In this document: piece after piece, positions 7,866-15,887 of the stretch
Layout: each line of letters opens with the position of its first letter
Position numbering within the stretch: the stretch's first letter is position 1
Assembly: GCA_002694745.1 (NCBI GenBank)
Contig: NZMY01000012.1
Span: 1 to 57,536, forward strand
DNA from: Croceicoccus sp.
Lineage (GTDB): Bacteria; Pseudomonadota; Alphaproteobacteria; Sphingomonadales; Sphingomonadaceae
Reading direction: 5' to 3'
DNA length: 57,536 bases
Position numbers and translations under genes: made by a program
Notes under the pieces: generated by a model
The model's input: only the letters and a program-made list of their open reading frames with translations
Databases searched by the model: none
Told to the model about the DNA's origin: nothing

Positions 7866-8819
7866 ATGCCCACCCTGAACGCTCGGCCGGTACTCATGCC
7901 GGCCGAGCCGCCCTCCTCCCCCGCGAGCGACTACTGCCAGCGTTGGTCTCGCGGCGCCCATTCGTGGCGCCACATCTCCGAAGGCGGGTTCGACCCCCGT
8001 CTATACCAGGTGGCCCCGATCACGGAAGCCGCCGCGCGAGCATTCGTCATCGACGAGCACTACGCAGCATCCTTCCCCGCAGCACGCTTCTCGATCGGGC
8101 TGCTCACCCGCGACGACCGCTTCCCCATCAACGGCGCCATGGTCGACGAGATGGCACTGGTCGGCGTCGCCACCTTCTCCACCCCGATGAGCAGAGGAGT
8201 CCTCAGCTCCGTCTTCGGCACGCTCGAGCCCTACGAACAGAGCATCGAGCTCGGCCGATTCGTACTCACCGACACACCCGCGAACGCCGAATCCTGGTTC
8301 CTCGCACGCGCTTTCCGCCACGCCTACGACCGGGGCATCCGCGGCGTCGTCTCTTTCGCCGACCCCTTGCCACGGCGCCGACAGATCACCGAGACCCTCG
8401 ACAACGGCACCACAATCGAGCGCATCGAACAGACCTCGCCCGGCCACATCGGCGGGATATACCAAAGCGTCAACGCGATCGCCCTCGGCCGCAGCACCGC
8501 ACGCACCCTGAACTACCTCCCCCGCCGCGGCCTCGTGCTCTCCGAGAGATCTCTGTCCAAGGTAAGAGGACAGGAGCGAGGCGCCGACGCCGCCGAGCGA
8601 CACCTGGTCTCGCTCGGCGCCCCCATCCGCCGCGCAGGGCAAGACCCGCGAGCCTGGCTGCGCGAGGCGCTCGCCGCGCTCGATGTCACGAAGATCAGGC
8701 ATCCGGGGAACTTCCGATACGCCTTCCCTCTTGGCAGCAGCTCCCAGCGTCGCCGGCTGCCGATCGGGCTGCCGCGCACCGCGTACCCCAAAGCCGCCAC
8801 CGACATCCTTCCGGGCTGA
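7866..8819 (+). CDS. Mom-like GNAT-fold protein, candidate DNA modification
   Basis: A 317-aa protein. Features shared with the Mu Mom family, as I know it: DEHY near residues 63-66, an ELGRFVLTD strand followed by N-A-E-S-W-F and a long helix, then a VVSFADP strand and a GHIGGIYQ segment. Mom has an acetyltransferase-like fold and modifies adenine to protect DNA from restriction. This copy adds a basic C-terminal extension of about 90 residues. It starts 5 bp after the DUF3846 gene under operator control. Antirestriction by base modification would fit the ArdC gene that follows; substrate and activity are unproven. Confidence 0.6.
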   Translation: MPTLNARPVLMPAEPPSSPASDYCQRWSRGAHSWRHISEGGFDPRLYQVAPITEAAARAFVIDEHYAASFPAARFSIGLLTRDDRFPINGAMVDEMALVGVATFSTPMSRGVLSSVFGTLEPYEQSIELGRFVLTDTPANAESWFLARAFRHAYDRGIRGVVSFADPLPRRRQITETLDNGTTIERIEQTSPGHIGGIYQSVNAIALGRSTARTLNYLPRRGLVLSERSLSKVRGQERGADAAERHLVSLGAPIRRAGQDPRAWLREALAALDVTKIRHPGNFRYAFPLGSSSQRRRLPIGLPRTAYPKAATDILPG

Positions 8820-8850
8820 GACCCCCGCTGCAGGCGGGTGCAAATCGGAG

Positions 8851-8897
8851 TTGACGGGGCATATCGAATGCCTCATACTAGTGAATGTCACATTCAC
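8851..8897 (+). promoter_or_regulatory. Op5: promoter with dyad operator
   Basis: TTGACG (8851-8856), 17 bp, CATACT (8874-8879), then GTGAATGTCACATTCAC (8881-8897). Drives the ArdC-like gene. Confidence 0.85.
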
Positions 8898-8924
8898 TAC
8901 TCGTCCACTCTGAGGGAGGACACC

Positions 8925-9800
8925 ATGACCACCAAGACCCGCCGCAGCGGCACCACCCGCCGCACCCCGGAAGAGCGCCGCGCACAGGCCGAGGCGCTCC
9001 ACGAGCAGCTCACCGCACAGGTCGCCACGCTGGCCGAGAGCGAGAACTGGAAGGCCTGGCTGCGCTTCGCGCGCATCGTCCGCCGGCGCTCGTTCTCCAA
9101 CCAGATGCTCATCCTCGCGCAGGGCGGCACCCACTGCCTCGGCTACCGCCAGTGGGAGACCCTCGGCCGTCACGTCGTCAAGGGCGCGAAGTCGATCAAG
9201 ATCTTCGGCTACTCCACCAAGCGGATCGTCGAGGTCGACGAGGCCACCGGAGAAGAGTCCACCAGCAGTCGAGTGATCTACCCGGTGCTCTCCGTGTTCG
9301 ACGTCCGCGACACCGATGGCGAGCCGCTCCCCGAGCAGCCGGCCATCTACCTCGAGGGCGACGACGTCGCAGGCCTCTTCGACCAGCTCGCCGACTTCAT
9401 CACCGCGCAGGGCTGGGATGTCGCGCTCGAGGACATCGCACAGGACGGGCTCAACGGGTACACCGATGGCCAGGCCCGACAGATCCGGGTCGACAGCAAG
9501 ATGGCACCGGCCATGCGCGTCAAGACCCTCCTGCACGAGATCAGTCACGCACTTCTGCACTTCGACGAGGGCAGCACCCGCGAGCACCGCGGAGTGATCG
9601 AGACCGAAGCCGAGTCGGTCGCGTACTGCGCCGGTGGCCTCCTCGGACTCGACACGTCCGCGTGGTCGATCGGGTACGTCGCAGGATGGGCCGGCGGTGA
9701 CGTCGACCTCATCCGCAGCGTCGCCGGCAACGTCCTCCGTGCCGTCAACGCGATCGCCGACGCCATGCTCGGCGCCGACGACCAGGCCGCGGCCGCGTAA
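8925..9800 (+). CDS. ardC: ArdC-like antirestriction protein
   Basis: A 291-aa protein. The N-terminal domain (about 15-110) has the ArdC single-strand-DNA-binding pattern: W-x2-FARIVRRRSFSNQMLIL, then GYRQWETLGRHVVKGAKSI. The C-terminal domain is a zincin-like metallopeptidase with HEISH at residues 204-208 and downstream glutamates in VIETEAESVAY. ArdC proteins bind single-stranded DNA and protect incoming plasmid DNA from host restriction. GAGGGAGG precedes the ATG, and the gene is alone under Op5. This is the clearest functional anchor for the operator regulon. Confidence 0.85.
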   Translation: MTTKTRRSGTTRRTPEERRAQAEALHEQLTAQVATLAESENWKAWLRFARIVRRRSFSNQMLILAQGGTHCLGYRQWETLGRHVVKGAKSIKIFGYSTKRIVEVDEATGEESTSSRVIYPVLSVFDVRDTDGEPLPEQPAIYLEGDDVAGLFDQLADFITAQGWDVALEDIAQDGLNGYTDGQARQIRVDSKMAPAMRVKTLLHEISHALLHFDEGSTREHRGVIETEAESVAYCAGGLLGLDTSAWSIGYVAGWAGGDVDLIRSVAGNVLRAVNAIADAMLGADDQAAAA

Positions 9801-9805
9801 CAGCC

Positions 9806-9840
9806 CTCGGGGGGCGGGCTCGCCTATGCCCGCCCCCGAG
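9806..9840 (+). terminator. terminator after ardC
   Basis: A long GC stem (CTCGGGGGGCGGGC paired with GCCCGCCCCCGAG) and short loop, followed by promoter box 4. Confidence 0.7.
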
Positions 9841-9846
9841 AATCTC

Positions 9847-9879
9847 TGTCCGCGAACACCCCGAACTGCGACCTATACC
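9847..9879 (+). promoter_or_regulatory. TGTCCGCGAA/CCTATACC promoter box 4
   Basis: TGTCCGCGAA (9847-9856) and TATACC (9874-9879), 17-bp spacer. 27 bp upstream of the ATG at 9906. Confidence 0.75.
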
Positions 9880-9905
9880 CCTAGACGAATACCCCGGAGG
9901 AACCC

Positions 9906-10109
9906 ATGGATCTCGCCCTGTCTACCGCCCGCGACTTCGCTCCCCTTCTGCTGGGCAGCGGCGGCCTCGTCGGCATCCTCGTCACCGTCGACACTGCACG
10001 CCGCGCAGAGCGCACGGTACGGCGCAGCCTCAAGTTCCTCGTCACCCTTCTCCTCAGCGTCGCCGCGGTCGCCGCGGCCGTCGTACTCGGCGCCGCCCTC
10101 TTCCTCTGA
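9906..10109 (+). CDS. 67-aa membrane protein
   Basis: Two hydrophobic segments (about 8-28 and 43-66) flank an Arg-rich loop. GGAGG at good spacing. Directly upstream of the secreted nuclease under the same box-4 promoter; it could be an immunity or secretion partner, but only position suggests this. Confidence 0.6.
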   Translation: MDLALSTARDFAPLLLGSGGLVGILVTVDTARRAERTVRRSLKFLVTLLLSVAAVAAAVVLGAALFL

Positions 10110-10120
10110 ACGGACCACTC

Positions 10121-10843
10121 ATGAACCGCCGAACCACACGCCTCGCCTCCGCCGCCGGCGCTGTTGTCGTCGCCCTGCTCGCTGGCGCGATCGCGATCAC
10201 CAGCCAGCCCTCCGGCGTCAGCGACCTCACCGACACCGCGCCCGCGCCTGTGCCTGTGCCTACCGCAGAGATCTCCGCGGACACCGCCGCAGCCCTCGAT
10301 GAGCTCGAGCAGCTCGTCGTGGCCGATGCAGCCGACCAGGACAGCTACGACCGTGACGCGTTCGGGCAACGCTGGGCCGACATCGACCGCAACGGCTGTG
10401 ACCAGCGCAACGACGCACTCGCGGCCGCGCTCGAGAACATCACCACCAAGCCCGGCACACACGACTGCGTCGTCCTCACCGGAACGCTTCACGACCCTTA
10501 CACCGGGCTCACGATCGCCTTCGAGCGCGGCCAGGGCACGAGTGAGCTCGTGCAGATCGACCATGTCGTGCCGCTCGCGTGGGGGTGGCGTCAGGGCGCC
10601 GACGAATGGGACGAGGCCCAGCGTGAGCGCTTCGCCAACGATCCTCTCAATCTGCAGGCCACGGACGGCAGCACCAACCAGTCGAAGAGCGATCGCGGCC
10701 CCTCCGAATGGATGCCCCCGAACGCGGACTACGGATGCGCCTACGCTGCGCGCTTCGTCGACGTCCTCACCGCCTACCAGCTGACGGTCAACCCGGCCGA
10801 CTACTCCACGCTCCGCGCGCAGCTCGCCAGCTGCGCCGCATGA
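10121..10843 (+). CDS. secreted HNH-family nuclease
   Basis: A 240-aa protein. Residues 1-28 form a signal peptide (RRTTRLAS, then an Ala/Val/Leu-rich core), followed by a Pro-rich stretch. The catalytic region holds VQIDHVVPLAW, then QGADEWD, ANDPLNLQA, N-x-SKSD, and WMPPN, which together match secreted HNH nucleases of the GmrSD C-terminal/DUF1524 type. The DH is the usual general-base pair. It may degrade DNA outside the cell or help remodel the mating surface. Box-4 control is shared with the upstream membrane protein. Confidence 0.75.
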   Translation: MNRRTTRLASAAGAVVVALLAGAIAITSQPSGVSDLTDTAPAPVPVPTAEISADTAAALDELEQLVVADAADQDSYDRDAFGQRWADIDRNGCDQRNDALAAALENITTKPGTHDCVVLTGTLHDPYTGLTIAFERGQGTSELVQIDHVVPLAWGWRQGADEWDEAQRERFANDPLNLQATDGSTNQSKSDRGPSEWMPPNADYGCAYAARFVDVLTAYQLTVNPADYSTLRAQLASCAA

Positions 10844-10869
10844 CCCCCCACCCGAGAGGACTGACAACG

Positions 10870-11280
10870 ATGAGCACTCTGAACAACATCGTCATCACCG
10901 ATGACACCGGCACCCGTTACAACGATCTCTTCCTCGACATCCCGCTGGACAGCTACGAGATCTCCCGCTCCTCTGTCGGCTTCCATTCCGTCGACGCGAT
11001 CGTGCCAGCCGACCCCTACTCGACCCGCGCATCCGAAGATGGTCCGCTCGGTGCACTGCTTTTCCGCTGGGCTCAAGCGCACGTCGCCGGCCGCAACTAC
11101 ATCATCAGCTGGCAGTACATCGACGCTCACGACGTCCATACCGTCGCCGTCGCCGACACCACCACTCGCGAGCTGCACTTCGTCAACCTGTTCGGCCACG
11201 TCATCGCCGGTCGACGCAGCTACAGGCTCCGTGAGCTCGCCGACGCGCTCGACCTCCTGATCGACGCCAGCTTCGACTGA
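10870..11280 (+). CDS. hypothetical protein, 136 aa
   Basis: A soluble alpha/beta protein with no metal or catalytic motif that I recognise. GAGAGG lies upstream of the ATG. First of four closely spaced genes (10,870-12,089) that probably form one unit. Confidence 0.6.
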   Translation: MSTLNNIVITDDTGTRYNDLFLDIPLDSYEISRSSVGFHSVDAIVPADPYSTRASEDGPLGALLFRWAQAHVAGRNYIISWQYIDAHDVHTVAVADTTTRELHFVNLFGHVIAGRRSYRLRELADALDLLIDASFD

Positions 11281-11290
11281 GGACCAGGCC

Positions 11291-11536
11291 ATGCTTTCCG
11301 ACGAGGTCGCTCGACAGATCATCCACGGCAGCCCCGAGGGCTACGACCTCGGATGTCAGACCCGCGCCGGATGCGCCAACCACCACCACCCCACGCTCAT
11401 GACCTGTTTCGCCGCCGCGATCGCCGTCCGCGATGACTGGCGCCTCGCGAAGCTGCCTCGCAACGAACCCCTCCCCAAATCCGCTCGGCGGCTACGCCGC
11501 TCCTCCCCCAGAAGCAAGGAAGGAACACCCTCATGA
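11291..11536 (+). CDS. single HGSxxGYxxGC-module protein
   Basis: An 81-aa protein. HGSPEGYDLGCQTRAGC near residues 12-28 is the same cysteine/histidine module that occurs three times in the 2,406 gene. It is followed by H-H-H and a basic C-terminus. The shared module suggests a plasmid-specific metal-binding family. ATGA overlap with the next gene. Confidence 0.6.
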   Translation: MLSDEVARQIIHGSPEGYDLGCQTRAGCANHHHPTLMTCFAAAIAVRDDWRLAKLPRNEPLPKSARRLRRSSPRSKEGTPS

Positions 11537-11817
11537 CCGACCCCGAGCTCACTGCGTGGCCGGCACTGCGCCTCGGAGATCATGCCCTCATCCGGGAGCG
11601 CGCGACAGCACGCGAGCTCGCCGTCACCATCGTCGCTCTGCTCGAGCCGATCGAGGGCGAGGGTGAGGGCCTGGTCGACCACCGGGGCCGCGTCATCCGG
11701 CACCACTTCTACGACGCCCGACCCATCGCGGCCGACGTCGATCTCCCCGACCAGCGCGACGTCGACACACGCTTCGCCCGACTGACCGCAGATCTCCTGA
11801 ACACGAGGACACGATGA
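11533..11817 (+). CDS. hypothetical protein, 94 aa
   Basis: A soluble, acidic protein. The start is fixed by the ATGA overlap and an AAGGAA site. It overlaps the next gene in the same way. No recognised motif. Confidence 0.6.
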   Translation: MTDPELTAWPALRLGDHALIRERATARELAVTIVALLEPIEGEGEGLVDHRGRVIRHHFYDARPIAADVDLPDQRDVDTRFARLTADLLNTRTR

Positions 11818-12089
11818 CCGCACCGCTCACCACCACCGAGACCCGCCTGCTACACAAGTCGCTCGAGCTCGCCGCCGGCTACGCGAACAATGAACGCGAC
11901 GAGACCGCGATCCTTGAGCTCAGCGCACGCATCCGACAGGCACAGAAGACCATCCCCTCTGCACCGGACGCGCACACCACGATCCTCGCGACGATCGACG
12001 CCATAAAGCGCGCAGGACGCCACGAGCAGCTCACCCCTCAGCTGCTCGACCGAGTCGCTGACGAGCTCCTCCAATCCACCCCGCTCTGA
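11814..12089 (+). CDS. hypothetical helical protein, 91 aa
   Basis: Almost wholly helical with heptad-like leucines. The last gene of the 10,870 operon, coupled by ATGA. Function unknown. Confidence 0.6.
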   Translation: MTAPLTTTETRLLHKSLELAAGYANNERDETAILELSARIRQAQKTIPSAPDAHTTILATIDAIKRAGRHEQLTPQLLDRVADELLQSTPL

Positions 12090-12114
12090 CCGCCCCGCGC
12101 GGTACACTAAGGCG

Positions 12115-12225
12115 CGGCACCCGGCTGTTGAGCAGGTTCCCTTCCGCCCCTCGGGGCGATGGCTCCTCCTCAGTTGGATCGTTGGTGAATGTGACAATTT
12201 CCACGCTCCGGCCGGGTGCCGTTTT
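12115..12225 (+). ncRNA. candidate structured RNA closed by an 11-bp stem
   Basis: CGGCACCCGGC (12115-12125) pairs perfectly with GCCGGGTGCCG (12211-12221), which is followed by TTTT. The 85 nt inside contain a CGCCC/GGGCG hairpin (12145-12158) and an operator-like half-site (12185). The fold resembles a transcript with a terminator-like closing stem. No tRNA T-loop or anticodon arm can be placed, so it is not a tRNA. A long-range terminator for the 10,870 operon is the alternative. Confidence 0.35.
12185..12204 (+). promoter_or_regulatory. degenerate operator half-site
   Basis: GTGAATGTGAC matches one strand of the dyad operator; the second arm is broken by extra bases (AATTTCCAC). No good -10 precedes it. 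It may be a weak or relic site. Confidence 0.35.
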
Positions 12226-12247
12226 CTCTTGCCCCGGTGGCACGCGA

Positions 12248-12529
12248 TCATCGACGATTGCTCACCGGTGGACCAGTCGCCCTCACATACTCCGACCAGG
12301 TGCACTCGACAGCGAGCCTCATTGCATCGTCGGGGAAGTAGCCGATCAACACTCGCCGCTCGGGATCGCGATCGAACGTCACGGAACGCAGCAGCCTACG
12401 GCCGCGGATCTCGACATGGCGGATGATCGCGATCCTCTTGCTGTGGTCGAACACGTACCAGATCCCCGGCTCCGGCGACGCCTGCAGCTGAGACATCGGA
12501 GACCAGTGCTGCACCACAACAGCGAACAC
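12248..12529 (-). CDS. hypothetical protein downstream of the R-M genes
   Basis: Up to 93 aa. The GTG at 12,529 has no clear ribosome site; an internal ATG (MSQLQ) is the alternative. The sequence is balanced and plausible (IWYVFDHSKRIAIIRHVEI, then RVLIGYFPDD), with a small beta-rich fold. It is in the same direction as, and 45 bp after, the 12,575 gene. Confidence 0.5.
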   Translation of the reverse strand: MFAVVVQHWSPMSQLQASPEPGIWYVFDHSKRIAIIRHVEIRGRRLLRSVTFDRDPERRVLIGYFPDDAMRLAVECTWSEYVRATGPPVSNRR

Positions 12530-12574
12530 TATGCCGGCGCACCGACAGCCCCGTGCCGACGACGACCGCGTGAC

Positions 12575-12910
12575 TCAGCTCGTCAGCGACCCGCCGGATC
12601 CGTAGGCGTCGTGGTCATACCGCTGTAGCGCAGCAATGAACTCGGCACTAGTGATCTCATAGCGAGCCACCGCGGCCGCGGCGCCGTGGAACAGAGCAGC
12701 GTTGGGATACACACGGCCGCACACTGGGCAGACCGCGAACTCGTCGGGGTCGGCCGAACCAGCAGCATCGAAGGCAAGACGCCCAAGACGATCGGCGCTC
12801 CGCCAGTCCTGAGTCCACGAATCATTGCCACAGGCGCAGACCTGATTCTCCCCTTCCTCATCGACCGTCGCGGTCCCATCGACGCGGACGGTCGGGTACG
12901 GCCAGCTCAC
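12575..12910 (-). CDS. zinc-ribbon protein coupled to the type IIG enzyme
   Basis: A 111-aa protein. CACGND near residue 25 and CPVCGRVYP near residue 61 give two cysteine pairs. The GTG start overlaps the stop of the restriction-modification gene (GTGA), so the two are translated together. A helper or specificity-related partner is possible; I do not recognise the family. Confidence 0.65.
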   Translation of the reverse strand: MSWPYPTVRVDGTATVDEEGENQVCACGNDSWTQDWRSADRLGRLAFDAAGSADPDEFAVCPVCGRVYPNAALFHGAAAAVARYEITSAEFIAALQRYDHDAYGSGGSLTS

Positions 12911-15693
12911 GATGCCGCACTCGCTGCTGTCGCCTTGCGGGGACGTTTCTTCGGCATCGCGAGCTCGTCGACCGTGGTGAGCTTCGCATAGCTGGCGAAC
13001 AGCGCTCGCAGTCGGTCAGCCTCCGTCGCTATCCCCCGCAGGCCCAGGGCCTTGTCGACAGCAGTGTCGAGCTCACGATGCGCCCGGAGCAGTTCGGGCG
13101 ACATCGCGAGGGGGTTGTAGTGGTCTGCGAGCGAGCGTTCTGGGCGTAGCGCTCTCGCATCCAGAACGGCTTGCCCCCCGGCGATGATGGCGGCACGCTG
13201 CGTGTCGGTGAGGGCGGGCAAGGGGAAAGTGTTCCACGTCAGGGTGCTCGAGAAGCGCAGACGAGACTCAAGGCGACCGCCGATAGTGCGCTGCCAGGTG
13301 ATGAATGCCGACGACGAGATCACTGCGAAGGCGAGGCCGTCTGGGTCGTCTGCCTTGAAGTTCGCGTCACCGCAGATCACATCAGGGGTGAACAGGGCGG
13401 TCGGGAAGAACTTGCGTGTCTCGCTCACATGCCGCGGCACACAGACATAGGGCGTGTCGGGTTGCGACCTTTGACCGAACAGGTGCGGCGTGTCCGCCAT
13501 CTGTCGCGTGGACTCGGCCTTCGACGCTGCGCGGAACTGACGCACGGCATCCAGCCGCCCGCGGAGTATCGGGGATCGGGCGATGTCGCTGGGGTCAAGA
13601 TCCACGAGCCACAGGCACCACCGGGGTTCGTTGTGGATGAGCTGTCGGGCGCCGACAAACGGCCGGACGTACTTCGCGGCGATCGGATCTGCCATCACTT
13701 CCGCATAGTCGGCCGGCTCGATCAGGAGATTGCCGTCGTCGCGAGCCATGTTCCCGAACACCATCGGAGGGAGAGCCGACGCCAGCGGGCTTCGCCGCTG
13801 ATCGATTAGCACAATGGGACCGTCGACCAGGTATCCGTTGAGCTGATCCACGACGGGGATCTCGACGGGCTCGCCCTTGAGGTTTCCTGAGTAGTCGAAC
13901 AGCCGCGCTCTCTTCCTCGACGGCCGGTCAAAACCGATCACCGAGCAATGCACTGCCGCAGCGCCGGGCGCTTCACTGGTCCACGCGAACGTCCGGTGCG
14001 CGAACTTGACGCGCCACCCTGCGGCAAACACAGGGCCGAAGAGCGCTGGCACCGGCTCTCCCTGTGCGATCGAGTTTGTCGAGACGAACGCGAACTCGCC
14101 TCGGTAGCCGGGACGGCCGAGCAGCTCGAGAGCCTTCGCGTACCAGCCGGTGACATAGTCCAGCCGACCGATGTCGTCCCTCCGCCACACGTCGCGAAGT
14201 TCCTGCGCTTGCTCGGTCGAGCGGGTGGCGTGGCCGAGGAAGGGCGGATTGCCCATGATGTACAGGTGCTCAGTCGGTTGTAGGACAGCTGCCCAGTCGA
14301 CACGCAGCGCGTTGCCGACGACGATGCTCTTGATCTTGTCCAGCGGCAGCGGATCTGGTGCAGATCCAAGCGCCAGCTCCATCGCCTGGTTTGCCTGGTG
14401 TTCCACCAGGTGCAGCGCCGTCGCTGCGATCTGCGCGGGCCATTCCTCGAGCTCGATCCCGTGGAAGCTCGACAGCCGCACGGCGAGGTGCTCCTCGGTG
14501 AAGAACATTGTGCGGGCCGTCTCACCGGACAGCTCTTGGATCCGCAGCAGAACCTCAAGATCGAGGGCTCGCATCTGTCGGTAGCCGACCACCAGGAAGT
14601 TGCCACAGCCGCACGCCGGATCAAGGAATCGCATCAGCCCCATGTCCGCACGCAGCTTCTTGAGCTTGGCGGTGTCGTGGTACCCGTCCGTGAACCGCTG
14701 CCGCAGCTCATCGAGGAACATCGGGCCGATGACCTTCATGATGTTGGTCTCGGTGGTGTAGTGCTCGCCGAGCTCACGCCGAGCGGTCTTGTCTTTGACG
14801 GCCTGGAAGAGGCTGCCGAAGATGGCCGGCGAGATCGCCGACCAGTTGAACATTGCAGCCGCGATCAGCCGGTCACGCATGCCTGCGTCGAACGACGGGA
14901 TCGACACCGATTCCTCGAAGACTCCACCGTTGACGTAGGGGAATCGCGAGATTAGCTCGTCGAGGTTTGACTGCCGACGAGACGGCTCACGTCCCATGAC
15001 CTGGTACAGCAACGACAGCTGAGGCCCGAGGTCGGAACCATCCGTCGCGGTGCGGGTCTCGAGGAACTCGAGGAACAGATCGCGATCCCACACTCCGGCG
15101 TCATCGGCGTAGAGGGCGAACAAGGTGCGCACCAGGAACACCGACGCCTCGTGATCGTCGTACCCAGACCCCTCGAGGGCCTCGTAGAGGGACGCCATCA
15201 GCTTTGCCGCTTTGATCGACGCAGACTCCTGCGCCTTCGATCCGAAGGTGCGCTCACCGTACCCGGCGAGGAAGGCGAGCACGTCAGCGCGATCCCGCAT
15301 CTGGGTCAGGGCGAACTCCTGCACACCCTCGCTCTCAGCGTGGAGATCGAGCAGACGGAACCGGCGGAAGTCGCTCGTGATTACCCACCGAGGAACCTCC
15401 GGGTCAGGAAGGTCGTCAATGTAGTCGAGCGCCTGCTGCTCAGCCGCGACGAGATCCTTGCCGGCGGACTTCATTTCGATCAGCGCGAGACCAGGGATCA
15501 GCGCGTCGATGTATCCGCGCGAGCCGGTCGACGAGCGCTTGACACGCTTCTCGTAGAACGCCGCGCGGGTCTGGGTTATCCCGTACACGCCGAGCAGATC
15601 CCGGACGAAGGACTGCGCTTGCTGTCGCTCGTCGCCGGGCTCGTCCTGCCAGTCACGGGTGAACTGCGCAGCGCGGGCTCGGATCTCATTCAT
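12907..15693 (-). CDS. type IIG restriction-modification enzyme (MmeI/YeeA-like)
   Basis: 928 aa from the ATG at 15,693, chosen because MNEIRARAAQFTRDW is a typical family start; the frame extends to a GTG at 15,744. The N-terminal nuclease shows a PD-(D/E)xK core near 60-75: YIDALIPG, then IEMKSAG. The adenine methyltransferase has motif I DPACGCGNF near residue 358 and motif IV NPPF near 481. The C-terminal third is the target-recognition region. Such enzymes cut and methylate as one chain, with no separate specificity subunit. It is divergent from its plus-strand neighbours and not under the dyad operator. It probably acts as host defence or plasmid addiction. Confidence 0.85.
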   Translation of the reverse strand: MNEIRARAAQFTRDWQDEPGDERQQAQSFVRDLLGVYGITQTRAAFYEKRVKRSSTGSRGYIDALIPGLALIEMKSAGKDLVAAEQQALDYIDDLPDPEVPRWVITSDFRRFRLLDLHAESEGVQEFALTQMRDRADVLAFLAGYGERTFGSKAQESASIKAAKLMASLYEALEGSGYDDHEASVFLVRTLFALYADDAGVWDRDLFLEFLETRTATDGSDLGPQLSLLYQVMGREPSRRQSNLDELISRFPYVNGGVFEESVSIPSFDAGMRDRLIAAAMFNWSAISPAIFGSLFQAVKDKTARRELGEHYTTETNIMKVIGPMFLDELRQRFTDGYHDTAKLKKLRADMGLMRFLDPACGCGNFLVVGYRQMRALDLEVLLRIQELSGETARTMFFTEEHLAVRLSSFHGIELEEWPAQIAATALHLVEHQANQAMELALGSAPDPLPLDKIKSIVVGNALRVDWAAVLQPTEHLYIMGNPPFLGHATRSTEQAQELRDVWRRDDIGRLDYVTGWYAKALELLGRPGYRGEFAFVSTNSIAQGEPVPALFGPVFAAGWRVKFAHRTFAWTSEAPGAAAVHCSVIGFDRPSRKRARLFDYSGNLKGEPVEIPVVDQLNGYLVDGPIVLIDQRRSPLASALPPMVFGNMARDDGNLLIEPADYAEVMADPIAAKYVRPFVGARQLIHNEPRWCLWLVDLDPSDIARSPILRGRLDAVRQFRAASKAESTRQMADTPHLFGQRSQPDTPYVCVPRHVSETRKFFPTALFTPDVICGDANFKADDPDGLAFAVISSSAFITWQRTIGGRLESRLRFSSTLTWNTFPLPALTDTQRAAIIAGGQAVLDARALRPERSLADHYNPLAMSPELLRAHRELDTAVDKALGLRGIATEADRLRALFASYAKLTTVDELAMPKKRPRKATAASAAS

Positions 15694-15823
15694 CGACAAC
15701 GACTTCGGCACGATCCCAACGCTATCCGGCCAGACCACTCGCACCCGGTACTACCCGACCTCCGTCCGCAGCGTGGCGGCTGCTTGGCGCCACCACCACA
15801 GCGACGACGACGACGACGACGTC

Positions 15824-15870
15824 TTGACATGAGCGCCGACTGATTCTAGGGTAGTGAATGTCACATTCAC
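15824..15870 (+). promoter_or_regulatory. Op6: promoter with dyad operator
   Basis: TTGACA (15824-15829), 17 bp, TAGGGT (15847-15852), then GTGAATGTCACATTCAC (15854-15870). A (GAC)n run (15801-15820) lies just upstream of the -35. Drives 15,888 to about 17,812. Confidence 0.85.
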
Positions 15871-15887
15871 CACCTGAGGGGGTCATC

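Noticed and set aside
7866-8819. Ordinary GNAT acetyltransferase
   Set aside because: The ELGRFVL...NAESWF and SFADP pattern is closer to Mom-like proteins than to standard acetyl-CoA-binding GNATs; kept as a candidate only.
12115-12225. tRNA-like acceptor stem GGCACCC/GGGTGCC
   Set aside because: No T-arm, D-arm or anticodon arm can be placed and the span is too long.
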